The notes: generated by a model from the letters alone, not told the origin. DNA of 64,000 bases from Pseudomonas alkylphenolica (GCF_000746525.1 NZ_CP009048.1:1028501-1092500), one strand, 5' to 3'. Positions 27,626 through 37,178 are shown, counted from the stretch's first letter. Numbers and translations are program-made.

Positions 27626-27644
27626 CATAATGCGAAAGATTTGC
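27626..27644 (-). promoter_or_regulatory. Possible Fur box upstream of icmP
   Basis: CATAATGCGAAAGATTTGC matches 12 of 19 positions of GATAATGATAATCATTATC and sits in an AATGC...GCATT inverted repeat about 57-75 bases before the icmP start. Weak by itself; supported by iron-linked families in the locus. Confidence 0.35.
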
Positions 27645-27718
27645 ATTTTGTGTAAAGAGGCAGGCACGTAAATATTCAAATGCGTGCTTTCACCGCTTCG
27701 TTCAATGTCTTCAGGGGT

Positions 27719-29770
27719 TTAGAGAATCGAAACCTGATTGCGTTGCGCTTGCTTGAGGAACACCGTCAGCTCACGCGCCGGTAGCGGTTTGCTGTAGTGG
27801 TAACCCTGACCTTCATGGCAGCCCTGGGCGATGATGTAGGCCTCCTGCTCTGCGGTTTCCACGCCTTCGGCGATAACCTGCATGCCCAGGCTCTTGCCCA
27901 GCTGGATGATGGCGCGAACGATGGTCGCATCGTCGTCGTCATCGAGCAGGTCCTGGACAAAGCTCTTGTCGATCTTGATCTTGTCCAGCGGCAGTGATTT
28001 CAGGTAACTGAGCGAGGAATAGCCGGTACCGAAGTCGTCAATGGCGATCATTGCGCCGGACCGGCGCAGGCTCAGCAGGTGCTGGGCGGCGGTGCTGATG
28101 TCTTCCATCAGGCCGGTTTCGGTCACCTCCAGTTCCAGGCTACGCGGCGGCAGACGGTAGATCTGCAGCAGGTTGTTGACCACCCGTGGCAGTTCGTTGT
28201 GGTGCAGCTGCACGGTCGACAGGTTGACCGCCATGCGTAGTTCGCTGAAACCCTGGTCGTGCCATTCGCGCAGTTGCCGGCAGGCCTGGTCGAGCACCCA
28301 TTCGCCGATGGCAATGATGTTGCCATTCTGTTCGGCCAGGGGGATGAACTGGTCCGGCGGGACCATGCCCAGTTCCGGATGCTGCCAGCGCAGCAACGCT
28401 TCGACACCGACCACACGGTGGTCGCGGTAGCTGATCTGTGGCTGGTAGACCAGGTACAGCTGATTGCGCGGCAGGGCTTCGCGCAGGTCTTTTTCCAGCT
28501 CGCGGCGGCGGCGCATCTCGCTGTCGACGCTGGCGATGTAGAACTGGTAGCGGTTGCGCGAGCGGGTCTTGGCCAGGGTCATGGTCTGCTCGGCTTTTTG
28601 CAGCAGCTTTTCGGTGCTGTCGCCGTCTTCCGGGAACAAGGTGATGCCGATGGTGGCGCGCAGGCGGATTTCCTGGTGGTCGAGGGCGAAGGGGGCTTCC
28701 AGGTCGTCGAGAATGCTCTGGGCCAGTTCCGCCGCTTCGTACGGTTGCTCGATATCGGCCTGGACCAGGGCGAACTGATCGCCGCCCAGGCGCGCCAGGG
28801 CGCCGAGCCGTCCACTGTGAGCGCGCAGGCGATCGGCCAGGGCCAGCAGCAATTGATCGCCGGCCTGGTAACTGAATTGCTCGTTGATACCCTTGAAGTC
28901 GTCAAGGCCGACGCACAGCACCGCGACCCGGCGCTGCAGGCGACCGGCATCGACCAGGATCTTGTCCAGTTGCTGTTGCAGTTGCTGACGATTGGGCAGG
29001 CCGGTCAGGAAGTCGTACTGGGCCATGCGCTGCAGGCTGTTTTCGGCTTCGTGACGCAAGTGTGTATTGCGCTCGATCGATGCCAGCAACTGGTTGGCGG
29101 TATTGACCCACACGCCCAGTTCGTTGCGCTCGTGGCCCTTGATCAACGGCAACTGGTGCTGGCTGGGGCGGTCGGGATTGATCTGGGTAAGGTGTTCAAT
29201 GATCTTCGACAGCGGCTTGGTCAACATCCAGTGATAGACCAGGTACAGCACCAGGCCCATGGCCAGGGCGCGCAGAACCCCGGAAATAAAGATGATCACC
29301 GAATTGACCAGAAAACCTGCGCCATAGGACGCCGTGTCGAGGGTGATGCTCAAGTCGCCGTAATACTCGCTGTAGGGACCACGGCCGACCAGTTGAGTGT
29401 TGAAGGTGCGCTCCTGGCCGAGGATCAGGTCGGTCAACCAGCGCGTGCTCGACTCCTGCAATGGCCGGGATTTCTCGGCGAGCATGGTTTCGTTGGGATG
29501 GCCGATGGAGGCCATGCGCACCGATTCGTCCTGGAACAACCCTTCCATGACCTGCATGCCCATTTCCTTGTCCAGGCTATAGACCGCCTGGGTGGAAGGG
29601 TCGCGGAACATGTCGAGGATTCGCTGGGCGTCATTGGCCACTGCCTGGCGAGTCTTGTAGGCATCAAAGACGATCTGCGCACAACTGAGAACGACACCAA
29701 CCACCAGTGCCGAGAGCAGTACGACCCTGAGCAACTTGACCGATAAGCTGTTCTTGAGTTCCAGCTTCAA
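27719..29770 (-). CDS. bifA: Cyclic-di-GMP phosphodiesterase BifA (degenerate GGDEF plus EAL)
   Basis: 683 residues from a TTG at 29770, chosen because TAAGGA lies 8 bases upstream and the protein then begins (M)KLELKNSLSVKLLRVV like other BifA proteins; an ATG at 29803 would add an unlikely leader. Membrane segments about 12-32 and 152-180 flank a periplasmic domain; GGDEF domain about 250-410 has GGDQF at 329-333, so it is not expected to be a cyclase; EAL domain from about 425 has EALLRW (457-462), ETG, and DDFGTGYSSL needed for hydrolysis. Lowers c-di-GMP, favouring swarming and biofilm dispersal. Confidence 0.94.
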   Translation of the reverse strand: MKLELKNSLSVKLLRVVLLSALVVGVVLSCAQIVFDAYKTRQAVANDAQRILDMFRDPSTQAVYSLDKEMGMQVMEGLFQDESVRMASIGHPNETMLAEKSRPLQESSTRWLTDLILGQERTFNTQLVGRGPYSEYYGDLSITLDTASYGAGFLVNSVIIFISGVLRALAMGLVLYLVYHWMLTKPLSKIIEHLTQINPDRPSQHQLPLIKGHERNELGVWVNTANQLLASIERNTHLRHEAENSLQRMAQYDFLTGLPNRQQLQQQLDKILVDAGRLQRRVAVLCVGLDDFKGINEQFSYQAGDQLLLALADRLRAHSGRLGALARLGGDQFALVQADIEQPYEAAELAQSILDDLEAPFALDHQEIRLRATIGITLFPEDGDSTEKLLQKAEQTMTLAKTRSRNRYQFYIASVDSEMRRRRELEKDLREALPRNQLYLVYQPQISYRDHRVVGVEALLRWQHPELGMVPPDQFIPLAEQNGNIIAIGEWVLDQACRQLREWHDQGFSELRMAVNLSTVQLHHNELPRVVNNLLQIYRLPPRSLELEVTETGLMEDISTAAQHLLSLRRSGAMIAIDDFGTGYSSLSYLKSLPLDKIKIDKSFVQDLLDDDDDATIVRAIIQLGKSLGMQVIAEGVETAEQEAYIIAQGCHEGQGYHYSKPLPARELTVFLKQAQRNQVSIL

Positions 29771-29993
29771 TGGGGTTTCCTTAATCCATGCGCATGGCAT
29801 CATTTTGCCATCATTCTTGGCAATCCACTATCGGCCGTTGACAGAACATACCCCACCCGCGAGGAGATGGTATTGCTGCTATCACTGTATCGGTTGCCCG
29901 GCCTTGCGACTTTAATCCTGGAAGCAAACTTCCCAAGGTTTGATGTTAGCGCGGTATCAGTTTCGGGCAAGAGCCGGACCGCGTGAGACAGGC

Positions 29994-30025
29994 GAAAAAA
30001 AACCCGGACAAGCCGGGTCTTTTTG
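29994..30025. terminator. Intrinsic terminator between sodB and bifA
   Basis: ACCCGG (30002-30007) and CCGGGT (30013-30018) with a five-base loop, eight A on the left and TCTTTTT on the right. On the minus strand it would end sodB transcripts after they pass the REP pair. Confidence 0.85.
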
Positions 30026-30030
30026 CTAGC

Positions 30031-30102
30031 GGTGGGAGCGGGCTTGCCCCGCGATTGCGTTTTGTCAGACAAATCGCATCGCGAGGCAAGCTCGCTCCCA
30101 CA
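30031..30102. repeat. REP pair 4 (outer CCCAC, inner GCGAT)
   Basis: GGTGGGAGCGGGCTTGCCCC and, inverted, GCATCGCGAGGCAAGCTCGC with TGTCAGACAAATCGC between. The right copy has two differences from the core. Confidence 0.92.
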
Positions 30103-30107
30103 ATTGC

Positions 30108-30704
30108 TTAAGCGGTGAAGGTCTTGCCTTCGAACTGCTCGGCAACGAACTTCCAGTTGACCAGGTTCCAGAACGCCTCGACGTATTTTGGACGCAGGTT
30201 GCGGTAGTCGATGTAGTAGGCGTGTTCCCAGACGTCGCAGGTCAGCAGCGGGGTGTCGCCGCTGGTCAGCGGGCAGCCGGCGCCGATGGTGCTGGCCAGG
30301 GCCAGGGAGCCGTCAGCCTTTTTCACCAGCCAGCCCCAGCCGGAACCGAAGGTGCCGACGGAAGTCTTGGTGAACTCTTCCTTGAACTTGTCGAAGGAGC
30401 CGAACGCAGCGTTGATGGCATCAGCCAGGGCGCCGGTAGGCTGGCCACCGGCGTTTGGCGCCAGGCAGTTCCAGTAGAAGGTGTGGTTCCAGACCTGAGC
30501 GGCGTTGTTGAAGATACCGCCCGAAGAAGACTTGACGATCTCTTCCAGAGTTTTGCCTTCAAACTCGGTGCCTGGCACCAGGTTGTTCAGGTTCACGACA
30601 TAGGTGTTGTGGTGCTTGTCGTGGTGGTACTCCAAGGTTTCCTTGGAAATGTGCGGCTGCAGGGCGTCGTGTGGGTAAGGCAGCGGCGGCAATTCAAAAG
30701 CCAT
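30108..30704 (-). CDS. sodB: Iron superoxide dismutase
   Basis: 198 residues from ATG 30704 ([20 protein letters not shown]) with TAGGAGAA 5 bases upstream; the frame extends upstream but without coding character. Converts superoxide to hydrogen peroxide and oxygen in the cytoplasm. Metal ligands and signatures: [27 protein letters not shown], and [13 protein letters not shown]. The [10 protein letters not shown] and GGIFNNAAQ pattern is the Fe-type, not Mn-type, enzyme. Length is standard. Likely controlled by iron through Fur and small RNAs in Pseudomonas, but I see no clear site. Confidence 0.97.
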   Translation of the reverse strand: MAFELPPLPYPHDALQPHISKETLEYHHDKHHNTYVVNLNNLVPGTEFEGKTLEEIVKSSSGGIFNNAAQVWNHTFYWNCLAPNAGGQPTGALADAINAAFGSFDKFKEEFTKTSVGTFGSGWGWLVKKADGSLALASTIGAGCPLTSGDTPLLTCDVWEHAYYIDYRNLRPKYVEAFWNLVNWKFVAEQFEGKTFTA

Positions 30705-30892
30705 GGTGATTCTCCTAATCAGGTCTGTTGCGGTGAGCGCAAGGCCGATCACGGGCGGCCGGTGTGCGTCGGGGAGTTTGTACTCTTTGCGACGCAAGGG
30801 CTGGATCATAGCACCCGGCCCTGTGCTTAACCACGCAACAAGTGTACGGGAAAGAGGTTCCAGAGCCTTCGCCAGCGCCAGACCAGCGGTGC

Positions 30893-31492
30893 TCAGGTGA
30901 AGATCAGCTGCGCCGCCACGGCGAACATCATTACCGCCACCATCAGGTCGAGCAGACGCCAGGTGCCGGGGCGTGCCAGCCAGGGCGCAAGCCAGGCGGC
31001 GCCGAGGGCGAGGGTGAAGAACCACAGCAGCGAGGCGCTGGCCGCACCGGCCACGTAGGCACCGGGCTCGGTCTGCTGGGCACCCAGCGAGCCGATCAGC
31101 AACACCGTGTCCAGATACACATGGGGATTGAGCAGGGTCACCGCCAGGGCGCTGAGCAGCACCGCCCGGCGCGAGCGCAGGCCCTGGCCTTCACCCTGTT
31201 GCAGGCTCTGTTGCGAACAGGCGCGCAGCAACGCCTTGCTGCCGTACCAGATCAGGAACACCGCGCCGCCCCAGCGTGCCACCGCCAGCAAGGTCGGGTT
31301 TTGCGCCAGCACCGAGGCCAGGCCGAATACCCCGGCCGCCACCAGGATGGCATCGCAAAACACACAAAGTGCGGCTACCGGCAAATGATGTTCACGGCGC
31401 AGGCTTTGCGCCAGGACGAATGCGTTCTGGGTGCCGATCGCCATGATCAGGCCGAAGGCGACCAACAGGCCGTTCAGGTAGCTTTGCCACAT
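30893..31492 (-). CDS. argO: Arginine/lysine exporter (LysE/ArgO family)
   Basis: 199 residues from ATG 31492; GGAG lies 8 bases upstream, whereas the GTG at 31501 overlaps that site, so ATG is preferred. Six membrane segments; the N-terminal [22 protein letters not shown] and [15 protein letters not shown] with its conserved Asn-Pro are LysE-superfamily signatures. Exports basic amino acids. Divergent from argP, its usual activator, across 124 bases of AT-rich DNA; this arrangement supports the call. Confidence 0.9.
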   Translation of the reverse strand: MWQSYLNGLLVAFGLIMAIGTQNAFVLAQSLRREHHLPVAALCVFCDAILVAAGVFGLASVLAQNPTLLAVARWGGAVFLIWYGSKALLRACSQQSLQQGEGQGLRSRRAVLLSALAVTLLNPHVYLDTVLLIGSLGAQQTEPGAYVAGAASASLLWFFTLALGAAWLAPWLARPGTWRLLDLMVAVMMFAVAAQLIFT

Positions 31493-31616
31493 AGGGGACA
31501 CTCCACAGACACCAGCAGGACGCTGGCGGATAAAACCAAAAAAAGATGCTGGCGATTCTGGGGGGTGAATCTGTATAAGAAAAACAAATAAACCTGATCT
31601 GGCATTAGGAAAAATA

Positions 31617-32507
31617 ATGTTCGACTACAAACTGCTTGCCGCCCTCGCCGCGGTCATCGAACAGGCCGGTTTCGAACGTGCGGCGCAGGTGCTGGGGTTG
31701 TCGCAATCGGCGATTTCGCAACGCATCAAGCTGCTCGAGGCGCGGGTTGGGCAACCGGTACTGATACGCGCCAATCCGCCCACCCCGACGGATGTCGGCC
31801 GGCGTCTGCTCAACCATGTACAGCAGGTGCGGCTGCTGGAACGCGACCTGCAAAGCCAGGTGCCGGCGCTGGACGAGGAGGGCATGCCCGAACGGTTGCG
31901 CATCGCCCTCAACGCCGACAGCCTCGCCACCTGGTGGGCAGGGGCGGTCGGTAGGTTTTGCGCCGACCAACAGGTTTTGCTGGACCTGGTGGTCGAGGAT
32001 CAGGAGGTCGGTCTCAAGCGTATGCGGGCGGGTGAGGTGGCGGCGTGCCTGTGTGGTAGCGAACGTCCGGTCGCCGGTGCGCGCAGCATACTGTTAGGGG
32101 CCATGCGTTACCGTGCCCTGGCCAGCCCGGCGTTCATGGCCCGTTACTTTGCCGAAGGCTTTGATGCCAGGCGTTTGCCGCGCACGCCGGCACTGGTGTT
32201 CGGCCCGGATGATTTTCTCCAGCATCGCTACCTGGCATCACTGGGTATCGAAGACGGCTTCCTACATCACCTGTGCCCCTCTTCCGAGGGCTTTTTGCGT
32301 ATGACCGAGGCCGGTCTGGGCTGGGGACTGGTGCCGGAGCTGCAGGTGCGTGAGCAACTGGCCAGCGGGTGTCTGGTAGAAATTTCAGCGGATAAACCCA
32401 TCGACGTGCCTTTGTACTGGCATCATTGGCGTAATGGCGGACAACTGCTCGGGCAATTGACCGAACACCTGCATCAGACCGCCCGGCAGTGGCTAGTGCC
32501 GTTGTAA
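31617..32507 (+). CDS. argP: LysR-type regulator ArgP (IciA)
   Basis: 296 residues. Helix-turn-helix in residues 1-60 (MFDYKLLAALAAVIEQAGFE, AAQVLGLSQSAISQRIKLLE) then a LysR substrate-binding domain. ArgP responds to arginine and lysine and activates argO; the divergent placement next to the exporter is the classic arrangement. RBS is weak (TTAGGAAAAATA). A possible start one codon earlier does not exist. Assignment by family and context is strong. Confidence 0.92.
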   Translation: MFDYKLLAALAAVIEQAGFERAAQVLGLSQSAISQRIKLLEARVGQPVLIRANPPTPTDVGRRLLNHVQQVRLLERDLQSQVPALDEEGMPERLRIALNADSLATWWAGAVGRFCADQQVLLDLVVEDQEVGLKRMRAGEVAACLCGSERPVAGARSILLGAMRYRALASPAFMARYFAEGFDARRLPRTPALVFGPDDFLQHRYLASLGIEDGFLHHLCPSSEGFLRMTEAGLGWGLVPELQVREQLASGCLVEISADKPIDVPLYWHHWRNGGQLLGQLTEHLHQTARQWLVPL

Positions 32508-32556
32508 GGTCTGGCAGCGTCAGCAGCATCTGAAAATTGGTAAGGCGGAGTGGTAC

Positions 32557-33552
32557 ATGCGAATTCTGGTCACCGGCGCAAGCGGCTTCATTGGCGGGCG
32601 CTTTGCGCGCTTTGCCCTGGAGCAGGGCCTTGAGGTTCGGGTCAACGGCCGGCGCGCCGAAGGGGTCGAGCACCTGGTGCGGCGCGGGGCCCAGTTCATC
32701 CCCGGCGACCTTGGCGACGCGGAACTGGCCAGACGCCTGTGCCAGGGCGTCGATGCCGTGGTGCACTGCGCCGGGGCCGTGGGTAACTGGGGGCGCTACC
32801 AGGACTTCTACCAGGGCAATGTGGTGGTCACTGAAAATGTGGTCGAGGCGTGCCTTAAAGAGCATGTACGGCGCCTGGTGCACCTGTCGTCGCCGTCGAT
32901 CTACTTCAACGGGCGTTCACAGCAGAACATCCATGAAGAGCAGGTACCGCGGCGCTTTTATGATCACTACGGGGCCACCAAGTACCTGGCCGAACAGAAA
33001 GTCTTCGGTGCTCAGGAGTTCGGCCTCGAAGTTCTGGCCTTGCGCCCGCGCTTTGTCACCGGGGCCGGTGACGTCAGTATTTTCCCGCGTTTGTTGCAGA
33101 TGCAACGCAAGCGCCGCCTGGCCATTATCGGCAACGGTCTGAACAAGGTCGATTTCACCAGTGTGCAGAATCTCAACGAGGCGCTGCTGAGCGCGTTGTT
33201 CGCCGATGAGCAGGCGCTGGGCCAGGCCTACAACATCAGTAACGGTCATCCGCTGCCGTTGTGGGATGTGGTCAACTATGTGATGCGCCAGATGCAGTTG
33301 CCGCAAGTCACCCGTTACCGCTCGTTTGGCCTGGCCTACAGCCTGGCGGCGCTCAACGAGGGCGCCTGCATGCTTTGGCCTGGGCGCCCACAGCCGACCT
33401 TGTCGCGCCTGGGTATGCAGGTGATGAGCAAGGATTTCACCCTGGACATCAACCGTGCCCGGCAGCTATTGGACTACCGGCCAACGGTCAGCCTGTGGAC
33501 CGCGCTGGACGAGTTCTGTGGCTGGTGGAAGGCTCAAGACCTGCGACAGTGA
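32557..33552 (+). CDS. NAD(P)-dependent extended SDR (epimerase/dehydratase or 3-beta-HSD-like)
   Basis: 331 residues. Rossmann signature MRILVTGASGFIGGRFARFA, later HLSSPSIYFNG with the catalytic Ser region and YDHYGATKYLAEQ with the YxxxK pair (Tyr and Lys four apart). Matches the extended short-chain dehydrogenase family. Substrate is unknown; PA4361-like by position. Fifty bases after argP on the same strand with its own GGCGGAG ribosome site, so it may share the argP transcript. Confidence 0.82.
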   Translation: MRILVTGASGFIGGRFARFALEQGLEVRVNGRRAEGVEHLVRRGAQFIPGDLGDAELARRLCQGVDAVVHCAGAVGNWGRYQDFYQGNVVVTENVVEACLKEHVRRLVHLSSPSIYFNGRSQQNIHEEQVPRRFYDHYGATKYLAEQKVFGAQEFGLEVLALRPRFVTGAGDVSIFPRLLQMQRKRRLAIIGNGLNKVDFTSVQNLNEALLSALFADEQALGQAYNISNGHPLPLWDVVNYVMRQMQLPQVTRYRSFGLAYSLAALNEGACMLWPGRPQPTLSRLGMQVMSKDFTLDINRARQLLDYRPTVSLWTALDEFCGWWKAQDLRQ

Positions 33553-33640
33553 ACCGGCAAGCGGGTTTGCGGTCGATCAGTGCGCGGTGTAAGCGGTTTA
33601 TACTAGTGCCCATTTGCTATTACTGCGGTTGAAGGCTCTC

Positions 33641-34483
33641 ATGCGTAACGATGCTCAAGACGATTTCGACAATGTCCCGACTCTGCGTGCCGGTACCCGG
33701 GATGACGATGACTTTGACCCCTTGCCGCCAGGCGCTGGCCTGACTGCCGGTGGCGCGCGCAAGGCCCCGCGGGCGGCCAGCACCGGGCCATTGTGGGCGC
33801 TGTTGGGGGCGTCTTTCATTGCCCTGGCCGGGCTTGGCTGGTGGAGCTTTCAGCAGGTGTCGTTGATGGAGCAGCAGCTGGTAGCGACCCAGGAGAGTTT
33901 TGCCCGGATCAGCGAAGAAGCCGCGGGACGCCTGCAGGCTATCAGTGGCAAGGTCGATGCCAGCGAGTCTAGCGTCAACAGCGGTAGCGAAGCCTTGAAA
34001 CTGCAGATCAAACAGCTACAGGCCAACCTTGTCGAGCAGAGCAAGCAGCAACAGGGTGTTGCCGGGCAGGCGGGGGATCTGGGCAAGCGTTTGGAGCAAG
34101 TATTGGCGCAGGCCACTGAAGAGCAGGCGGCGACTGCCAAGCTGCAAGCTGAATTGCAGACCCAACTGAAAGCGGTGAACAGCGAACTGGCGGCCTTGAA
34201 GGCGGCTCAGGTGGACGGCGGCAAGCTCGACACCCAGATCAACAGCCTAACTGGCGAGGTTGCCGCGTTGAAGAAACAGGGCAATCCGAGTGCGGCCATC
34301 GAGCGCCTGGAGCAGGATCTGCTGGTGCTCAAGAGCGAGCAGGAGAATCGTCCGGCGGCACCTGCGGCCAGTGGTGCTTCGGTTGCCGAGTTCGATGCGT
34401 TTCGCCGGCAGATGACGCGTAGTCTCAATACCTTGCAAAGCCAAGTGCAGAACCTGCAACAGCAGATCAATGCGCGGCCTTGA
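33641..34483 (+). CDS. Single-pass membrane protein with long coiled coil
   Basis: 280 residues from ATG 33641 (MRNDAQDDFDNVPTLRAG). An acidic cytoplasmic N-terminus of about 45 residues, one membrane segment LWALLGASFIALAGLGWW at about 53-70, then about 200 residues of heptad-rich helix (SLMEQQLVATQES..., LQIKQLQANLVEQSKQQQ, LQAELQTQLKAVNSELAAL). No enzymatic motif. It resembles uncharacterised Pseudomonas ATPase/division-associated coiled-coil proteins only in general build. Stop is directly followed by a REP pair. Confidence 0.82.
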   Translation: MRNDAQDDFDNVPTLRAGTRDDDDFDPLPPGAGLTAGGARKAPRAASTGPLWALLGASFIALAGLGWWSFQQVSLMEQQLVATQESFARISEEAAGRLQAISGKVDASESSVNSGSEALKLQIKQLQANLVEQSKQQQGVAGQAGDLGKRLEQVLAQATEEQAATAKLQAELQTQLKAVNSELAALKAAQVDGGKLDTQINSLTGEVAALKKQGNPSAAIERLEQDLLVLKSEQENRPAAPAASGASVAEFDAFRRQMTRSLNTLQSQVQNLQQQINARP

Positions 34484-34484
34484 T

Positions 34485-34552
34485 CATCGCGGGGCAAGCC
34501 CGCTCCCACAGGTTAATTAAATCTCCTGTGGGAGCGGGCTTGCCCCGCGATG
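34485..34552. repeat. REP pair 5 (outer ATCGCGGGG, inner CCCACAGG)
   Basis: ATCGCGGGGCAAGCCCGCTC and its inverse separated by CCACAGGTTAATTAAATCTC; the inner ends CCACAGG/CCTGTGG pair too. Two bases after the stop of the coiled-coil gene and 4 before the xenB stop, so it is the shared 3' end of two convergent genes. Confidence 0.93.
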
Positions 34553-34556
34553 CTTT

Positions 34557-35606
34557 TTACATCCGCGGATAGTCGATATAACCGACCGGCCCTTTGCTAT
34601 AGAAGGTCTCAGGACGCGCGTCGTTCAACGGCGCATCCGCTGCCAGGCGGGCCGGCAGGTCCGGGTTGGCGATGAACGGCACACCGAAGGCCACCGCATC
34701 CGCCCGGCCGTTGGCCAGCGAAGCGTTGGCACTGGCCTTGGTGAAGCGCTCGTTGACGATGTAAGGGCCAGCGAAGGCTTCCTTGATCAACGGCCCGATG
34801 CTGTCGTCAGCTTCCTTCTCCCGCGAGCAGATAAAGGCAATCCCGCGCTTGCCCAGTTCACGGGCCACATAAGTAAAGGTTTCGGCGCGATTGGCGTCTC
34901 CCATGTCATGGGAGTCGGCACGTGGCGCCAGGTGTACGCCCACGCGTTGCGCGCCCCACACGTCGATCACCGCATCGGTCACTTCCAGCAGCAGCCGGGC
35001 ACGGTTTTCCAGCGAACCACCGTACTGGTCGCTGCGCTGGTTGGTGCTGCTCTGCAGGAACTGATCGAGCAGGTAGCCGTTCGCGGCATGCACTTCGACA
35101 CCATCAAAACCTGCGGCCTTGGCGTTCTCGGCACCGGTGCGGTAGGCCTCGACGATATCGGCGATTTCTTCCGTTTCCAGGGCCCGTGGCGTCGGGTAGT
35201 CAGCCAGTGGGCGGACCAGGCTGACGTGGCCTTTAGGCTGGATCGCGCTCGGTGCCACCGGGGTTTCTCCGTTGAGGTAGAGCGGATGCGAGATGCGCCC
35301 GACATGCCACAGCTGCAGGAAGATCCGCCCGCCGGCGCCATGGATGGCCTTGGTGACGTTGGTCCAGCCACGCACCTGGTCATCGGACCAGATACCCGGG
35401 GTGTCCGGATAACCGACGCCCATTGGCGTCACCGAAGTGGCCTCGCTGAGGATCAGGCCGGCGCTGGCACGTTGCACGTAGTACTCGGCCATCAACGCGT
35501 TGGGTACCCGGCCTTCATCGGCACGGCAGCGGGTCAGCGGAGCCATGATGATGCGGTTCGGCAATTCGAGGTCGCCGAGGGTGATCGGATCGAAAATAGT
35601 CGTCAT
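34557..35606 (-). CDS. xenB: Old Yellow Enzyme family flavin reductase XenB
   Basis: 349 residues. FMN-dependent NAD(P)H reductase of activated alkenes and nitro compounds. Features: TLGDLELPNRIIMAPLTRCR near the N-terminus (FMN phosphate and Thr), LQLWHVGRISHP, the catalytic HAANGYLLDQFL (His and Asn that bind the substrate oxygen), and YGGSLENRARL. Same strand and 17 bases downstream of pyeM; together with pyeR it forms the set known as pyeR-pyeM-xenB in P. aeruginosa, where PyeR represses. Not expected to be a NADH dehydrogenase. Confidence 0.92.
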   Translation of the reverse strand: MTTIFDPITLGDLELPNRIIMAPLTRCRADEGRVPNALMAEYYVQRASAGLILSEATSVTPMGVGYPDTPGIWSDDQVRGWTNVTKAIHGAGGRIFLQLWHVGRISHPLYLNGETPVAPSAIQPKGHVSLVRPLADYPTPRALETEEIADIVEAYRTGAENAKAAGFDGVEVHAANGYLLDQFLQSSTNQRSDQYGGSLENRARLLLEVTDAVIDVWGAQRVGVHLAPRADSHDMGDANRAETFTYVARELGKRGIAFICSREKEADDSIGPLIKEAFAGPYIVNERFTKASANASLANGRADAVAFGVPFIANPDLPARLAADAPLNDARPETFYSKGPVGYIDYPRM

Positions 35607-35623
35607 ATAAACCTCAAGGCTGA

Positions 35624-36793
35624 TCAGTGAGTGGCAGGTGCCAGTTCGGCGTTGTTGCCGCGCTGGCTGAAGGTAATCAGGGTGACGATCAGGGCCAGCA
35701 CGGCCAGTGCAGCGGCGGCCAGTGGAACGCGGGTCAGGCCCAGTCCTTGCGCGATGACCGTGCCGCCGACCCAGGCGCCGAGGGCGTTACCCAGGTTGAA
35801 AGCACCGATGTTCAGGGTCGACACCAGGTTCGGAGCAGCCTTGCCGAAGGTCACCACGTTGACTTGCAGGGCCGGTACCGCGGCAAAGGCGGCCGTGGCC
35901 CAGAGGAACAGGGTGATCTCGGCGGGGATCAGGGCAACGCTGGTCCAGCTCAGTACGGTGGAGACCACCGCCATGCTGGCGAACACACCCACCAGGGTGG
36001 CGCCCAGGCGCTTGTCGGCCAGCTTGCCGCCAACGATGTTGCCCAGGGTCAGGCCGACGCCGATCAACAGCAGGGTCCAGGTCACGCCCCGCGGCGAAAC
36101 ACCGGTGACATCGCCAAGCAGCGGTGCGACGTAGGTGAACAGGGCAAACATCGAGGCCGAGAACAGCACGGTCATCGACAGCGACAGCCAGATTCCAGCA
36201 CCCTTGAGCGCCGCCAGTTCGGCGCGCATGTCGAGTTTTTCCTCGTCATGGCGAAACGGCAGGAAACGGATCAGGCCGATCAAGGCGATGACACCGATCA
36301 CCGTCACTGCCCAGAAGGTCGAGCGCCAGCCGTACTCCTGACCCAGCGCGGTGCCCAGCGGTACACCGAGCACGTTGGCCAGGGTCAGGCCGGTGAACAT
36401 CAGGGCCACCGCCGAAGCGCGGCGATTGGCCGGTACCAGGCTGGCGGCAACCACCGAACCGATGCCGAAGAAGGCGCCGTGACACAGGGCGGTGACCACC
36501 CGGGCGAACATCAGCAGGTTGTAGTCGCTGGCCACCGCACACAGCAGGTTGCCGACGATGAACACGCCCATCAGCGCGATCAGGGCTGCTTTGCGCGGCA
36601 GCTTTGAGGTGGCCAGGGCCATGAACGGCGCACCGATGGCCACGCCCAGGGCGTAGCCGGTGACCAGCCAGCCAGCGCCGGGGATCGACACACCGAGGTC
36701 CGCCGCGACATCGGGCAGCAGGCCCATGATGACGAACTCGGTGGTGCCGATGGCGAAGGCGCTGAGCGCCAGGATGATTAGCGAAAGGGGCAT
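35624..36793 (-). CDS. pyeM: MFS exporter PyeM (AraJ-like)
   Basis: 389 residues, twelve membrane segments. N-terminus MPLSLIILALSAFAIGTTEF and the TGYALGVAIGAPFMA / ARVVTALCHGAFFGIGSVVA segments are typical of the DHA1 AraJ/YdhP group. Middle gene between pyeR (13 bases before) and xenB (17 bases after), all the same strand, so one operon under the operator at 37135-37178. Likely expels the substrate or product of XenB; this is inference from context. Confidence 0.88.
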   Translation of the reverse strand: MPLSLIILALSAFAIGTTEFVIMGLLPDVAADLGVSIPGAGWLVTGYALGVAIGAPFMALATSKLPRKAALIALMGVFIVGNLLCAVASDYNLLMFARVVTALCHGAFFGIGSVVAASLVPANRRASAVALMFTGLTLANVLGVPLGTALGQEYGWRSTFWAVTVIGVIALIGLIRFLPFRHDEEKLDMRAELAALKGAGIWLSLSMTVLFSASMFALFTYVAPLLGDVTGVSPRGVTWTLLLIGVGLTLGNIVGGKLADKRLGATLVGVFASMAVVSTVLSWTSVALIPAEITLFLWATAAFAAVPALQVNVVTFGKAAPNLVSTLNIGAFNLGNALGAWVGGTVIAQGLGLTRVPLAAAALAVLALIVTLITFSQRGNNAELAPATH

Positions 36794-36806
36794 TGCAAGG
36801 TCCTTG

Positions 36807-37121
36807 TCAGAGCTCTTGGCTCATCTGCTTGAGGAAGGCCTGGATGGTTTCCTCATTGCGTTTGAAAAAATGCCACTGTCCGATCTTCTGGCTGCTGATC
36901 AGCCCCGCGCGCTGCAAGGTGGCCAGGTGGGCCGAGACCGTGGACTGCGACAGGCCGCAGCGTTGGTCGATCTGCCCGGCGCAGACACCGTGTTCGGTGC
37001 TGTGGTGCTGGTCAGGGAATTGCACGTCCGGGTCTTTCAGCCAGTTGAGGATTTCTCGCCGTACTGGGTGGGCCAGGGCTTTTATTATTTCGTCGAGATC
37101 GAGAGGCATGGTTGGGCTCAT
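36807..37121 (-). CDS. pyeR: ArsR-family repressor PyeR
   Basis: 104 residues from ATG 37121 (MSPTMPLDLDEIIKALAHPV); ATG 37109 (MPLDLDE) is also possible. Winged helix: ALAHPVRREILNWL, CGLSQSTVSAHLATLQRAGLI as recognition helix, and KIGQWHFFKRNE as wing. It has no ELCVCDL metal box, so it is the non-classical type; two Cys are in VCAGQIDQRCGLS and could be sensors. First gene of the operon with pyeM and xenB. Divergent from acpH; the shared 141-base region carries the inverted repeats listed below. Confidence 0.9.
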   Translation of the reverse strand: MSPTMPLDLDEIIKALAHPVRREILNWLKDPDVQFPDQHHSTEHGVCAGQIDQRCGLSQSTVSAHLATLQRAGLISSQKIGQWHFFKRNEETIQAFLKQMSQEL

Positions 37122-37134
37122 GGTTGTGTAGCGG

Positions 37135-37178
37135 TATATCGCGATGGAGCGAAATATAAATCGGTATTTCGCGATATA
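37135..37178. promoter_or_regulatory. Operator of pyeR: perfect 10-bp inverted repeat
   Basis: TATATCGCGA (37135-37144) and TCGCGATATA (37169-37178), 24 bases apart, 14 bases upstream of the pyeR ATG. The sequence looks like an ArsR-type operator and should be bound by PyeR for self-control; that is inference. Confidence 0.7.

Larger units (their letters stand above)
29771..30107. other. bifA-sodB intergenic region
   Basis: No gene is supported here; an open frame at 29800-30072 is built from the REP and terminator sequence. It holds the bifA leader, with the palindrome CCATGCGCATGG (29786-29797) and an ATGGCA...TGCCAT repeat (29794-29811), then the sodB terminator and a REP pair. Confidence 0.7.

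Noticed and set aside
29800..30072. 90-residue open frame between bifA and sodB
   Set aside because: Composed of a terminator and REP sequence; contains the REP peptide SRGKPAPT.
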